This document shows, piece after piece, positions 38,835-51,060 of a stretch of 64,000 nt of DNA. The position numbers and the translations under genes were made by a program. The notes beneath the pieces were generated by a model. It ran no database searches. It worked only from the letters and a program-made list of their open reading frames with translations, and had not been told where the DNA came from. Each line of letters begins with the position of its first letter. Positions within the stretch are counted from its first letter, which is position 1. Source of the stretch: Henckelia pumila (taxonomy: Eukaryota; Streptophyta; Magnoliopsida; Lamiales; Gesneriaceae). The stretch is from assembly GCF_033568475.1 (NCBI RefSeq), contig NW_027331831.1, positions 2,294,001 through 2,358,000 on the forward strand, read 5' to 3'.

Positions 38835-41360
38835 ATGGGATCACTAAAAGCTGCCACATTTCGCCAATCGCCCTACCTTTTGGATACTCGTTTTCTAGCA
38901 CGATCTTCGCTCAATCGGTTGACGGAGATTCTCCCCGGAACCTCTGTGAGAGTGAGAGTGAGAGTGAGAGGCCTCTCCGCCTCTGCAACTACGGCTTCTA
39001 AAATGGTGAAAGCCATCAGGGTTCATGAGTTTGGTGGCCCGGAGGTATCCCTTTGTTCATTTGTTTCTTCTCTTTTTCTTGCTTTAAAATTTCATTATCG
39101 TTATCTTTTGGAGTACATGGGATTTATGTTTATACGTTTGGACTGAGTACGTGATTCTTGAAAATTGGTTTCTTGGCTTTTGTAGAAGAGACCAGTTGAA
39201 ACAATTTATCCTTGGTCGAAGTGGGAGAAGGGATCATGAAATAGTATCTTAGAGCTTAACTTAGAATATTTCCGTTTATCAGTGGGCGATCGCTCGCAAG
39301 GAATGTCGTCCAGCTCGGTTCTTAAAGCTAGTTATGTTGTGTGGTTTGGAAGTTGTAGGGTTGAACTTGAATCAGCAACAATGAGGTCAAATTAGAGTGA
39401 TTCTTGGTTTCCTTTTTCGGTTAGAAGGACCCAATTTTTGTTGTTTAAAAAGGGTTGCTTGTGTGGTGAAATGGATACTGATCTTTGATAGTATTGATGT
39501 GAAGTAGAATTTATAATTTACTACAATTTACTGCTGTTGATATTGGATTATAGGTCCTCAAATGGGAAGATGTGGAAATAGGTGAACCGAAGAATGGAGA
39601 AATTAAAGTGAAAAACAAGGCCATTGGAGTTAACTTCATTGATGTTTATTTTCGAAAAGGGGTTTACAAGGCTTCAGCATTACCCTTCACCCCAGGTCCG
39701 ATTCAGTCTCCCCTCTTTAATTCAATTGGCTGATGAAAATATTTATTTTTTATAATAATAGTTTGATACGAAAGCTAATCACTTGGGAATCACTACAGTT
39801 GATTAAATGACTTTTTGAGTCTCTGACCACTTATTTGGCAAGACAATATAATTGTTTAAGTGGTTTTAGCTTTTTGTTCCTCTTTGAAACAGCTAAGCAT
39901 TCCCAAATTTTCATTTTGTTTTCATGGAAGAACAAGCATTAACAACACAGATGATCATTTATTATGGTAACTTGCTTCCGATTATGGACTTTAAGCGCCA
40001 AGTTAAAAAATGTTTGATGACAGGTATGGAAGGTGTTGGCATTGTGACTGCTGTTGGACCTGGACTTACTGGCAGAAAAGTTGGAGATCTTGTTGCTTAT
40101 GCCGGTAATCCAATGGGTTCTTATGCAGAGGAACAGATTCTTCCCGCGGACAAAGTGGTTCCCGTGCCTCCTTCTATTGATCCCGCCACTGCGGCTTCCA
40201 TCATGCTTAAGGGAATGACTGCTCAGTTTCTTGTCCGACGATGCTTCAAAGTAAGTTGCTCTATAGATTACCGTTGCCCAAGCTTTTAGGTTTTTTATCT
40301 GGTATTTAGGCAAGAAGTGCTTGCTGAATTTTTTTTATGGTGTTTTTGAATTGATAGATTTGATTATGCAATTGAAATCGTGTTTTGACCCATTGAATGG
40401 TTTCAAGTTTCTCGAGAAGTTGATAATAGATTTACTTGTGTAATATAAAGATTTTAAATTCATGTTTTTCACTCCATTGAGACATTTGTACATCTCAAAT
40501 CATGGGATAAAATCATCATTGCTTAGAAAACAAAGAATCTGTAGCACAATCCTATAAGCCCTTATCGTGCAGATCTTCTGTTTATATCTAATGGTCCTCA
40601 CGTCTTTTTACAGGTTGAACGGGGACACACGGTCCTCATTCATGCAGCTGCTGGTGGAGTGGGGTCTCTGTTGTGCCAATGGGCAAATGCCTGTGGCGCC
40701 ACAGTAATTGGAGCTGTCTCAACTAAAGAGAAGGCTGCTCAAGCAAAAGAGGACGGGTGTCACCATACAATAGTGTACAAGGATGAAGATTTTGTTACCC
40801 GTGTCCAAGAGATTACATCTGGGAAGGGAGTTGAGGTTGTCTATGATTCGGTTGGAAAAGACACTTTTGAGGTAAAGGGTGTTCGCTCTCTATTGTAGAC
40901 TGAAATACTAGGGCAAGTCATATAGAAAATGTGTGCTTGCAGAACCTTGGTTTTTAAAGCCTAAGCTACTGCAGCACTGGCCGTGTTTAAATCACATTGG
41001 AACTAATTTTCCCCGGTGAGAATCTAATGTTGTGTTATATATCAGGGCTCCTTGGCATGCTTGAAATTGGCCGGATACATGGTGAGCTTCGGCCAGGCAT
41101 CAGGGACCCCAGATCCAGTGCCTTTGTCGGCCCTTGCAGCTAAATCTCTTTTCTTGACACGGCCTACACTGATGCACTACAATGTTACTCGAGACCAACT
41201 GCTCGAAGCTGCTGGAGAAGTCTTTGCCAACGTCGTATCAGGCATACTACGTGTTCGCATAAATCACACATACCCTTTATCCCAGGCAGCACAAGCACAT
41301 TCTGATCTCGAGAGCCGGAAAACTACAGGATCTGTCGTGCTTATACCCGATGGATGTTGA
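38835..41360 (+). CDS. NADPH:quinone oxidoreductase / zeta-crystallin-like MDR protein, probably organellar
   Basis: Five exons: 38835-39044, 39554-39695, 40024-40250, 40614-40871 and 41046-41360; 383 residues. It belongs to the zinc-free quinone-oxidoreductase branch of the medium-chain dehydrogenase/reductase family, which reduces quinones or related carbonyls with NADPH. The GroES-like substrate domain starts at MVKAIRVHEFGGPE (about 57-70), with INFIDVYFRKGVY-like sequence in exon 2. The Rossmann nucleotide motif HAAAGGVGSLLCQWA is at about 203-217. Residues 1-56 are rich in Arg/Ser with few acidic residues, resembling a plastid or mitochondrial transit peptide. The in-frame ATG at 39003 could instead give a cytosolic form. 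The leader contains a hexanucleotide repeat coding for alternating Val-Arg (38945-38970). From memory the body resembles At5g61510. Confidence 0.9.
38945..38970 (+). repeat. GAGAGT hexanucleotide repeat in the oxidoreductase leader
   Basis: Three to four direct copies of GAGAGT (with the following GAGAGG) keep the frame and encode VRVRVRVR inside the predicted transit peptide. Repeat-number change would lengthen or shorten the leader by two residues at a time without frameshift. Confidence 0.8.
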
Positions 41361-41906
41361 TTGGAAATTGATCAGCATTTCATAACTTTCTTGTGTTTAA
41401 TTTAATACTGCTTGTTACATGATATTTTGATTTATAACGGATTATATATTATGAATGTTTTTTAGCCTTTTGCTTTTGGTTCAATAAAATAAAAGTCTTT
41501 GTTTATGCATGTCTAATTTTCTAGTTATTATTAATTATGTGTCCTAGTTACAAGTCTCCGACGGACGGATTGCAAAGAACAATGCGGTGAAATCTTACGT
41601 GTAAATTCGACCACGACACGAATCCTGCGATTTCCATATATTATTATATCCTAAAACCATCCCTTTGTCTCCAGCAACCCATATCTTACAATATCTTTAT
41701 ACTATGTTAAGGTTGCTTGTTTATGTTGATCGATGATGTGGCAACTATTTTTTATCTTTACCATAGATCAAATTATTATTATTATTTTAAAAAAAACATT
41801 GCGTCATGATACTATTGTAATATTATACATCTATATATACAACCACAATAGAACAGAATAGGCATCACCATCATTATCTTGAAGAAAATAGTTGCGAATA
41901 TTATAG
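41361..41906. promoter_or_regulatory. Oxidoreductase 3' flank and PLAT gene promoter
   Basis: A 546-base spacer between two genes on the same strand. AATAAAATAAAA near 41484 could serve as a polyadenylation signal for the oxidoreductase transcript. CTATATATAC at about 41831-41840, some 70 bases before the PLAT start codon, is a good TATA-box candidate. Confidence 0.5.
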
Positions 41907-42857
41907 ATGACGACTCCCCGATTCTTCCCAATCATACTGCTCGTTTTCGTCTTCCCATGTGCTGTTGTTGCTGCCTCCTCCTCTGTAAGCTCCCATCTTT
42001 AATTTTTTTTATGATCGGTATTCTAGTGCATTTGAAGATGAGGATGCATATATGTTTTTGGATCGCATTTGAAAAACATTCTGAATTTAAAAGCACTTTT
42101 TTTCTTTGTGTCAGCTATATTTTATTAGGATGATAAGCGTATCGTATTGTATCGTCTGTTTGTGCTTAAAGTTAAATTTTTCGGTTGATTCTGAAATACC
42201 GATTACTTCATGTTGGATAAGCGAATCAAACGGCTCATATGTTAGCAAGATTAGCTCTGGCTATAATAGACGGGTTCTTAACCTGTCGTCTGTCATATCA
42301 TCTTGTGTATCTTCTATATTTTGTTAGTTATGAAATTTGCTTTCAAAAAAAGATAAATAATCAAATGTGCATTTACTTTGAACTTCACTTTGCAGAATGA
42401 ATGTGTGTACACACTCTACGTTCGAACTGGATCGATCATAAAGGCCGGAACTGACTCCAAAATATCCGTAGCTTTGGGCGATTCAACTGGCAGATCCGTT
42501 TGGATTTCGGATCTCAGGAATTGGGGGATAATGGGCCCAGAGCACGACTACTTTGAGAGGGATAACACGGACATCTTCACGGGCCTAGGCCCATGTGTCG
42601 GTTCGCCCATTTGCAGGCTGAACGTGACTTCTGATGGATCAGGGACCCATCACGGATGGTTCTGTGATTACATTGAGGTGACCTCCACTGGGCCTCACAA
42701 GGGCTGCAGCAAGTCCATCTTCTATGTGTATCAGTGGCTTGCCACCGATGCTCCACCCTACGAGTTGTCGGCTTTTCTTGACGGGTGCAAGGATCCAGAC
42801 AATTGGAAAACTGGGCCTTATGTTGTGAGAAAGCCTATTGGATATGGCCCACAGTGA
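41907..42857 (+). CDS. Secreted PLAT/LH2-domain protein (PLAT-plant-stress type)
   Basis: Two exons, 41907-41984 and 42396-42857, with a 411-base GT-AG intron; 179 residues. Exon 1 encodes MTTPRFFPIILLVFVFPCAV and VAASSS, a clear signal peptide with predicted cleavage near 23-26, so entry to the ER or apoplast is likely. Exon 2 is a single PLAT domain (about 29-150): ECVYTLYVRTGSIIKAGTDS at the start, then DLRNWGIMGPEHDYFERDN and GWFCDYIEVTSTGPHKGC, with conserved cysteines that may form disulphides. Plant proteins of this type are associated with abiotic stress tolerance; their biochemical activity is not settled. The start ATG is the first in frame and gives a proper signal peptide. Confidence 0.92.
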
Positions 42858-43365
42858 TTTGGATCTACATGAGCACCTACCTATGTGTGCATCAAGATGA
42901 TCATTTTGTTTTATCAATAATTCGAATTATCTTTGTTCTGAGAATGAGTTATTTATTTCCAAACACGATTCGTTATGTGTATCATTTTTATTGCAAGGAT
43001 TAGAATTTCATATCTTTCAAACGCTTTCAAACAAGCTAAGTGAGATCCTAACCTGTATACTACGGACATTGTCTTAATGCATATTCACGAATTGAGATTT
43101 ATCAATATATATGGATCCTACTATTTTTTCAGTTAACCCCACAAATATTTATAAAATCTTCACTCTTGAAAACATCATTGAATAGTGTCTGTAAAAATAT
43201 GCTAAAATTATGTCTTTCGAACTAAAAAAAATAGTACTACAACGAGAATTTTTTTATTAAGGATACAGATCAATTTAATTTATAACAATATTTTGATGTA
43301 TTTTTAATTTTTATATGTTGGCAAACTAGCACAAGATTATTTGTACTATGCAAGTCGCTGGAGTA

Positions 43366-43482
43366 GGTGAACTCTTAGAGCTAGAGGTCAGGAGTTCAAT
43401 TCCTCATACCTAACACTTTCTTGTACTAGTTTTTCACACAAGAATTGCCTAGTGTGATTCACTTGACCAACGTATTTTGTAG
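43366..43482 (+). repeat. tRNA-derived SINE-like sequence
   Basis: GTCGCTGGAGTAGGTGAACT resembles a pol III A box, and GAGGTCAGGAGTTCAATTCC contains a box-B-like GAGTTCAATTCC at the usual distance. CTTGACCAACGTATTTTGTA follows. A related, more decayed copy lies at 18338-18520. It lacks the CCA-side stem of a real tRNA, so it is better read as a SINE. Confidence 0.5.
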
Positions 43483-43490
43483 AAATGACA

Positions 43491-44079
43491 ATGGGTCGGG
43501 TCTAAACCCGGCCCCACATTGAACCGGCCTGGCGGGGTGATTTAGACCCGGTCAAGCGGATCCACATGCGGGTCCCAGACCCGCCCCGTCAAAAATATAT
43601 ATATTAAATATAATTAAAAATAAATATAAAATATACATATATATTAATAATATATAATTATATTACATAATCAATATTTTATCTTTAATCTGAGTTTATA
43701 ATATTTTTTGATTTAAATAATTTAAATATATTATGATATTTTTAATATGAAAATATATTATTATGATTTTTCTTTTATTATTAATTATTAATTAAATAAA
43801 AAATTGTTATATTTTAACTTGTAGTAATATTTTTTTGTCCTAAATATTATTAATATAAATTTGAAAAATAAATTTAATGATAGTTTGTTAATTTTTTAAC
43901 TTATTTAAATTTTTTATTTAATAAAATTTAAATTATATTTAATTTGATAGATCCAACGAGTCTAACCCGGATCGGACCCGTCGAATCCACGGGGCGGGGC
44001 AGATCGGGTCCACGGGGAGGCGGGTCGGGTCTCGGATTTTCCCAAACACGCCCTGAACCCGTCTCATTGTCATCCCTAG
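43491..44079. mobile_element. Non-autonomous inverted-repeat DNA element with GC-rich ends
   Basis: The left end AGAAATGACAATGGGTCGGG and the complement of the right end AGGGATGACAATGAGACGGG are inverted repeats. The ends are GC-rich (repeated GGGTC/GACCC blocks) while the middle is almost purely AT. GTATTTT lies just outside both ends and may be the remnant of a target duplication of about 8 bases, as in hAT elements. No transposase frame is present. Confidence 0.6.
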
Positions 44080-44388
44080 TATTTTTCATATTATTGTGTT
44101 AATTCAAGAGTTTACCCCAAGTACACACCGAAAAAATTGCGATTGTGGGTTCTCATATCATAAAAATAAAAAAAGAAAAAAATACATGTTTAGAAAGATG
44201 AAAAGATTTTTTTAAAATTAAAAAAACAATTATCCAGATTATTGTTAAATACCTAAAATGTCCCTGGATCGTGGCCACAGGATCCTAATTTAACCCTAAA
44301 ATCTCCTGATTCATTTGCCCGTCCTATATTTATCGTCTCTTCGCATCCCAATCGCCAATCTAAACCCTTGTTCTCTACTATCTCTGCA

Positions 44389-46794
44389 ATGGACACCATT
44401 CAATCCAATTACATGGATTCACCATCGCAGTCACAGCCCGAATCCCTGCTTCAATCGCCTCATACGGACAAAAATTTATCCAGTTACCCCGAAAAACATC
44501 AACCCGAAACCCTAGCTAAAGCTCACGATTCGTCGATTCTGGTTCCTGAGAATGGATATCCTGGTTTCGACGGGGGTTCTCCGAAATCGAATCTGCCGAA
44601 ACAGTTGCTGTCAGGAAACGGCCTGACGAACACAAACAGCGGCACCGACAAGGATTTGTCCGGTGGCGAGGAGGAGACCACCAGCCGGAGGAAGAGGAGG
44701 TCTCGGTGGGACCCTCCTCCCAGCGAGTCGAGCAACGATGGTGCTGCGAATGACGGGGTTAATGATGGCAATACCGGGACTGGAGGGAGGAAGCGGAGAT
44801 CCAGGTGGGCAGATGACGAACCCAAGCCTGTAATTCAGTTGCCTGATTTTATGAAAGATTTCACTGGAGGCATCGAGTTCGATCCCGAGGTTCAGGCTTT
44901 GAATAGTAGGTTACTTGAAATCAGTCGTAAATTGCAATCTGGTATGCTTTTGGACGATAGACCCGAGGGTGCTAGGTCACCCTCTCCTGAGCCTGTTTAC
45001 GATAACTTGGGTATTAGGATTAACACGAGGGAGTATCGAGCCCGTGAGAAATTGAATAGGGAGAGGCAAGAAATTATATCACAGATTATTAAGAAGAATC
45101 CGGCTTTTAAGCCACCTGCGGATTATAGGCCGCCAAAGCTGTATAAGAAGCTCTATATTCCGATGAAGGAGTACCCTGGTTATAATTTTATTGGGCTGAT
45201 TATTGGTCCGAGAGGAAACACCCAGAAGAGGATGGAAAGAGAGACAGGAGCAAAGATTGTTATCAGGGGTAAAGGCTCGATAAAGGAGGGTAGGCTGCAA
45301 CAGAAAAGGGATTTGAAACCCGATCCTTCGGAAAATGAAGATTTGCATGTATTGGTGGAGGCTGAGACTCAGGAGTCACTTGATGCTGCTGCGGGTATGG
45401 TCGAGAAGCTCTTGCAGCCTGTTGATGAGGTTCTTAACGAGCACAAGAGGCAGCAACTCAGGGAGCTCGCGGCCCTGAATGGCACCATAAGGGATGAAGA
45501 ATTTTGTAGGCTGTGTGGTGAGCCTGGGCATCGCCAGTATGCATGTCCTTCTCGAACCTCAACTTTTAAGAGCGATGTACTCTGCAAGATCTGTGGTGAT
45601 GGTGGGCATCCTACAATTGATTGCCCAGTGAAGAATACCACAGGCAAGAAAATGGATGATGAGTATCAGAATTTCTTGGCAGAATTGGGAGGAACCGGTC
45701 CAGAGTCCGCAATCAAGCAAAGCTCCGCAACACTCGCCCTACCCGGTAGTTCAGGAGCCAATCCGCCTTGGGCAGGTGGCACAAACACTTCTAGTAACAC
45801 CACACAAGCTGGTTTGGGAGCTAATATAATGAAGCCAAAGGAATACGATGAAACAAATCTATACATTGGGTACTTGCCTCCCACTTTTGATGATGATGGT
45901 TTGATTAATTTGTTCTCTCCTTTTGGCGAAATTGTTATGGCTAAGGTCATTAAAGACCGTGACTCTGGTCTGAGTAAAGGTTATGGGTTTGTAAAGTATG
46001 CTGATGTCCAGCAGGCTAATAATGCCATTGGAAGCATGAATGGTCACAGATTAGATGGGAGGACTATTGCTGTGAGAGTAGCTGGCAAACCACCTCAGCC
46101 AACAGTGCCTCCAGGACCTCCAGTGTCATCAGTACCCCCTTACCCTGCACCGAGCCAACCTGGTGGTACCTACCCATCCCAGCAATACAATGTCGGTGGT
46201 CCAATTTCTGGTGTGCCACCTGCTAGCTATCCTGGGGCTCAAGTTCCATGGGGTCCACCAGGACCTCCTTTTTATCCTCATTATCCTCATTATCCTCCTC
46301 CACCTCCAGGATCAGCTGTGTATCCTCCTATTCCAGGGCAACCCTCTCCTCAGTTCGGAATGCAATATCCTCCGCCACCAATGCCACCAGCTGCTTCTAG
46401 CACCCTAGTACAGACTATTCCATCTGGTGATACACAACAAAGTTATTCGTCTGCTGGCGAGACACATCAAAGTTACCCACCTGGAATACAATCTCAGAGC
46501 AATGCTCCTGTTCATTCTGCCCCAACTTTTATTTATGGCCATTCCATGCCTTCCATACCACCAAATGCTCAAGCTACATACCCACCACCTCCTTATAGCT
46601 ATTCAGCTTATTATGGGGCTGTCCCCCCTCCCCCTCCTCCTGCCGTGCCTCAGTTGAACGTGGACCCCTCTCATAGCTTGAGTAATGTTCCTTGGGCCTC
46701 AAATCCTCCAGCTCCGCCCCCTCCGTCTGCTCCTGAGAAAAGTAACTACAATAAGGATGCTGAATTTGAGAATTTCATGGCGGAAATGAAATGA
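44389..46794 (+). CDS. SF1: Splicing factor SF1 / branch-point-binding protein
   Basis: One uninterrupted coding exon of 801 residues from the ATG at 44389; the frame is open a little further upstream but without an ATG. SF1 recognises the intron branch point early in spliceosome assembly and binds U2AF65. Visible parts: two RKRRSRW segments (about 102-108 and 133-139), which match U2AF-ligand motifs; an SF1-type KH/QUA2 RNA-binding region at about 250-345 ([20 protein letters not shown]); two CCHC zinc knuckles at about 373-387 ([14 protein letters not shown]) and 398-412 ([14 protein letters not shown]); a plant-specific RRM at about 488-565 ([16 protein letters not shown]); and a long Pro/Tyr-rich tail. 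The order and the extra RRM match plant SF1. Nuclear location is expected. From memory the orthologue is At5g51300. A splice donor soon after the stop suggests an intron in the 3' UTR. Confidence 0.96.
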   Translation: MDTIQSNYMDSPSQSQPESLLQSPHTDKNLSSYPEKHQPETLAKAHDSSILVPENGYPGFDGGSPKSNLPKQLLSGNGLTNTNSGTDKDLSGGEEETTSRRKRRSRWDPPPSESSNDGAANDGVNDGNTGTGGRKRRSRWADDEPKPVIQLPDFMKDFTGGIEFDPEVQALNSRLLEISRKLQSGMLLDDRPEGARSPSPEPVYDNLGIRINTREYRAREKLNRERQEIISQIIKKNPAFKPPADYRPPKLYKKLYIPMKEYPGYNFIGLIIGPRGNTQKRMERETGAKIVIRGKGSIKEGRLQQKRDLKPDPSENEDLHVLVEAETQESLDAAAGMVEKLLQPVDEVLNEHKRQQLRELAALNGTIRDEEFCRLCGEPGHRQYACPSRTSTFKSDVLCKICGDGGHPTIDCPVKNTTGKKMDDEYQNFLAELGGTGPESAIKQSSATLALPGSSGANPPWAGGTNTSSNTTQAGLGANIMKPKEYDETNLYIGYLPPTFDDDGLINLFSPFGEIVMAKVIKDRDSGLSKGYGFVKYADVQQANNAIGSMNGHRLDGRTIAVRVAGKPPQPTVPPGPPVSSVPPYPAPSQPGGTYPSQQYNVGGPISGVPPASYPGAQVPWGPPGPPFYPHYPHYPPPPPGSAVYPPIPGQPSPQFGMQYPPPPMPPAASSTLVQTIPSGDTQQSYSSAGETHQSYPPGIQSQSNAPVHSAPTFIYGHSMPSIPPNAQATYPPPPYSYSAYYGAVPPPPPPAVPQLNVDPSHSLSNVPWASNPPAPPPPSAPEKSNYNKDAEFENFMAEMK

Positions 46795-49700
46795 CCACAG
46801 AATTTAATGAAGACCACTCTCCAAATCAGAGGTAAGCACTGCATAAATTTTCTCATATTGGAATAATGCACCTTCTGTTCTTATTGCCAATATCTGATTG
46901 ATTTGTGTTTTTTCACAAGCTTGACAGCCAATTATGGGAAAAGGTTACATCAGGTAGTGATAACTCATTAGATAACCAGCTGAAATGGAAGTGTTTAGCG
47001 TTGTCCTGGTGATTATGATATTGTCACTGAAATCAATTTATGGCATATGCGTTGAACTAGGATAATTTTGCTAATTAGTAATGGTGAAAAACTGCTAAAG
47101 CTGTATGATTAAGGCTGCCGGTAAAATGGAAGGTGTGAATTTAGACTTGCACTTGGTGAACGGTTCATTGTTTTGACACCCAAGTGTACAATTGTAGATA
47201 AATTGAATTCAAGTGTTCTTATCACATTGCCTGTGAACCTACAAGCCTTTGTTCCTTTTCTCAACACTGGTTTTTATTGATTTGAGTTCAAGTTTACTTT
47301 GTGCGAGCGTACAAATACAAAATTCTGCTTTCAGAGAGGAGTCATGCCTGACCCAGTAAGAAGATGGCCATGGTCATTCATTGTTGCTCAGCCAATTGTG
47401 AAATGATGTCTTACTAGCATCTTTTTTTCTAAGAAAACGATAAAAGCAAATAAAATTTTTATATATGGATAATCGTTGCTTGTCCTCATGTGAAATGTTT
47501 GAGTCTGTGCAGATAGCCTATTCTGACTGATACAACTATCTGTGTTGCCCACGGGCATCTTCTCTACCATGTGTTGGGAGTCTTGGCCCCTCTGAGATCG
47601 TATTTGTGTTTGATATAATTTTACCATGTGTGCTTGTTTTATTTTTTCAGTAGCTTTATTTATTATTCAATGAACTATTAGCTCATTTCTTTGTCATTAT
47701 GCAATATTTTTACAGGCCGTTTGTTGGAGCACTTCTCATCCTGATTTCTTATCTCTTGCCATGATTTACTTGTTGGAAGTTTGGGACTCACATAACCTTG
47801 ATGTAATGTTAACATTTGCAGAGAGTTGCGAGAAGTTCAGTTCAGTTCATTCAGCCATCTGGTGGACTACTGATTCACAAATTCTTATGTTGGTTGTGCT
47901 TTTTGTAGGACTATTCTGTCTGTGGACGCATTTATTTGCTTTATACTGTCTGTCTTTTTAAATTCAATTTATATTTCGTGTTTGAACGTTTCAATTTCTG
48001 GTTGCTGACCTTTGTGTTGGTCTATCTCACTAGTACACATGCGATTGCATCATGCCTTCTTTACTACATATGCTTCTGTTTGAGTTTTATGCCTTCTGTT
48101 TCTTGTAATTATGACTGCTCCTAGTGGTTGTAGCTCCTGACACACTTGAAAGCAGGCTGATGCTTACCTCTACTTATCTAAGCGGACTGAGCAAATCTTG
48201 TATTGTATGTTCCCGGGTGGTATGTTTAATATCTGACAAGTTCTTATCAACCTCCTTTTGATTTCGTTCTTTAACTCTCTGATCTCTTTCCTATTCGTGT
48301 AAGGCAGGTGCTATGATTGCGCTGATGTAATATTTGAGTATTCGGTTTAGCTTCCCTTGGAATGTGTTTGCCTCTTGACAATAGCCTGTGTTTTTCCCCT
48401 TTAATGATGGGAGTGCAGGTGTGGATTTGATTTAGTTGTTTGTTGGTCGATCGTTATGAACGACTGACTAATTGCAGGAGGAAGCTATGTGCTGCAGAAT
48501 GAGATCGCTATAAATGGATGTAGTTTCTCTGTAGGTGCTCTTCATAGAGGAATGTGGTTTTGGAGGCTAGTTTGATGTTTTTCCATCCATTAGATACCTG
48601 CCAAAACACATTTAAGTAGAAGCTAGAGTTAATATTTTGCCGTTCTCTGCTTGTGGCCTGTGGGAGGTTTTTATGGACTGACCTTTGGATTCCATCCTGT
48701 GCCCTTCATCAAATGGGGTTTTTTTAACCTTAAATACACTTGAGGAGGTCATTTTCTTTAAAAAAGAAAAAGAAAAAGAAAAAGAAAAAAGGTTGACCGG
48801 TCTATTTTACAAATTTTCCCTCATCAAATAAGGAACAGAACTTAAGTTTTTGCAACTTAATTGGAAAAGATTGCCATTCTAATTTTTAACTGGATATTAC
48901 CAGATGAAATTCTTCTCGATACTCCTGATGAGACCTTGGTCACTCCTTTCTTGAATCATTGCATAATACCTACCATCGTCTTTCTGTTCCACGTGGTTGC
49001 CTTAACTTCATACACGATTTTTACTTCTGTTTTTGTGATTCATTCCGAAGTATAGGGACCACAGAGCTAAGTCGACAAGAGAGATGATTTTCCTGGCATG
49101 TTAACTGTCATTTTATTGTGTCCTACTCCTGACACCGCCTTTTGGCCACAAGTTGAAGCTGTATATGTTGATGTGATGTTGATAGTTGATTTTTTCTTCG
49201 TTTACTCACATACTAAGCCTCTTTTTTTTCTTACAAGTTAACAACTCACAGGTGCTTTAAGCTGCCGCCTCCAATTTCTGTGTGCCTTGTTCCCCGTTAT
49301 TAAAAGATACCCCATCATTTTTGCGTTGAATTCTTATGGTTTTCCCTAGATCATGTTTTGAAAACTAATTCCTATTGTCGTCGTATTTGTCTAGGGTTTT
49401 GTTGTATGTTAATGTTCTGGTGCGTGCTCATCAGCCTGGGGATGGAAATTACTCTTGTTAAGTACATCTTTATTAGCATTCCAAGTTAGACCAGTGTTTT
49501 TTCCTGGACCAAAGTACCAACTGGCTTTTCAGATTTGTTAATAATATTTTTGTTGGAAACCGTCAGTATCGATTTTCATTGGTCTTTTCATTATTTGATT
49601 GAACTTTTGATGATTAGCAACAGGATGGAGATATGTGAAAGTTGCTTCTGTACAGAAGGTTGGACAAGGTGTTGCAAATATACCAGAAGTATGATCCTAC

Positions 49701-51060
49701 CATGCTTCTATCTTTGATTGTTGGTTTGAGTTTGTTTTGTAATGGTGATGAACAAACAGGAACGACCGAATAGAGGCGATATTTAAATAAAATTTAGGGT
49801 TTTGTGTTTTGATAACCAAACGTTTCTTTCCTTTACATCTAGAAAACAAAGATTAGGACCCTGGGGATAGCATGATGCCAATATCATAAAATTTGAGATT
49901 TGAGGTAAGAAGGTAGACGTCCGTAAAAATATTGTAGTGTGCGGAACAGATTGCAGGCCAATGCAGGTTTAGATAGGTGGCTTTTGTGAAGCATAACTCA
50001 AAATGTTCTGACCCATTTGCTTGAAGGTGTTTCAGCTGACTGGAATTGTGGGGAGAAAGAAGTAGGTTCTAATTTGTCTAACAAGTAACGTCTTTTATTT
50101 GCACCAGAAGAATAATAAGCGTTAGGCAACACGATTTGCCCAAGTCGTATACACATTTGTTTCCATTTCAATGGAAGCCAATGTTGCCAGCAACCATGCG
50201 TAAGAGGCGTAGTTTATGATAAATTTGTGTTCAAAATTTATCTTGCAATTAGATAAGTTGATACTACCTTAATTACACATTAAATGTATTTATGATTGTT
50301 AGAAATATAGATTTTTTTTTAAACCCTTTTGGAGAAGTTCAATGTCAATTGAACTTGAATTTATATCAACATTTATTAATCAAGGCACTTGAGACTTGAT
50401 ATACCCGAGAAGATACATAAGGTGTGCTGGATTTACCTGATGAAATCCGTTGATCAACGAAAGGTTAACATTGTGGGAGGGACAATTTCGACCACTATAA
50501 AAATCAGTGTGTTTTTCACTTTTTGCACAATTTTCCTATCGCTGGTCTTCTTTTAAATGGTAATTAAAAATCATAAGTAGTCAAAGTAATTTATAAAAGC
50601 TCATAGGTGCACGTTCACCCTATTTCATGCTGCTTACCACCGTATTTCGGTTAAGCTTCTTTTACAAATGTTAGTAGAAACGTACACGTTCTGCATGCTT
50701 AAAATAATGATCGTAACATGTAAATCAAATGACAACATGAACACGATAATTTATAATGTCATTATTTGTCTTTCAAGTTGATCAAATGATATTTGAAAAA
50801 ATTGTTTTTAATTTAAATGGATGGTTATTTTGTCGACCAAATGATTTAAAAAAATTGTTTTAATTTAAAAGGTTGGTTTCCTTCCATGGAAAACAGAGTG
50901 GCTCGAGAGAGTTTCTTGGTTAGTTGATAGAGAAGGTAATTGTTATATACGATATTGTTTCTCCAGCAAAAATCCATCATTCCACTCTTACTCGATAATC
51001 ATCGTACGTTTTATTCGGTCCCGAAAAATCTATATAAAAATGAAAGAATAGATCTTCTTC

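Larger units (their letters stand above)
42858..44388. other. Intergenic with SINE and inverted-repeat element
   Basis: About 1.5 kb between the PLAT gene and SF1. It holds a tRNA-related SINE-like sequence (43366-43482) directly followed by an inverted-repeat element (43491-44079). The last 300 bases should contain the SF1 promoter and 5' UTR, including a telo-box-like TTAACCCTAAAA near 44291. Confidence 0.6.

Noticed and set aside
43366-43482. Possible tRNA gene (box A and box B like motifs)
   Set aside because: No complete cloverleaf with acceptor stem could be drawn; the context and a second decayed copy fit a SINE better.
44368-44388. Upstream extension of the SF1 reading frame
   Set aside because: The frame is open but has no ATG before 44389; the ATG at 44389 gives a normal plant SF1 start.
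47761-49717. Several short plus-strand open frames after SF1
   Set aside because: They are hydrophobic, low-information frames in T-rich DNA without conserved motifs or plausible exon connections.
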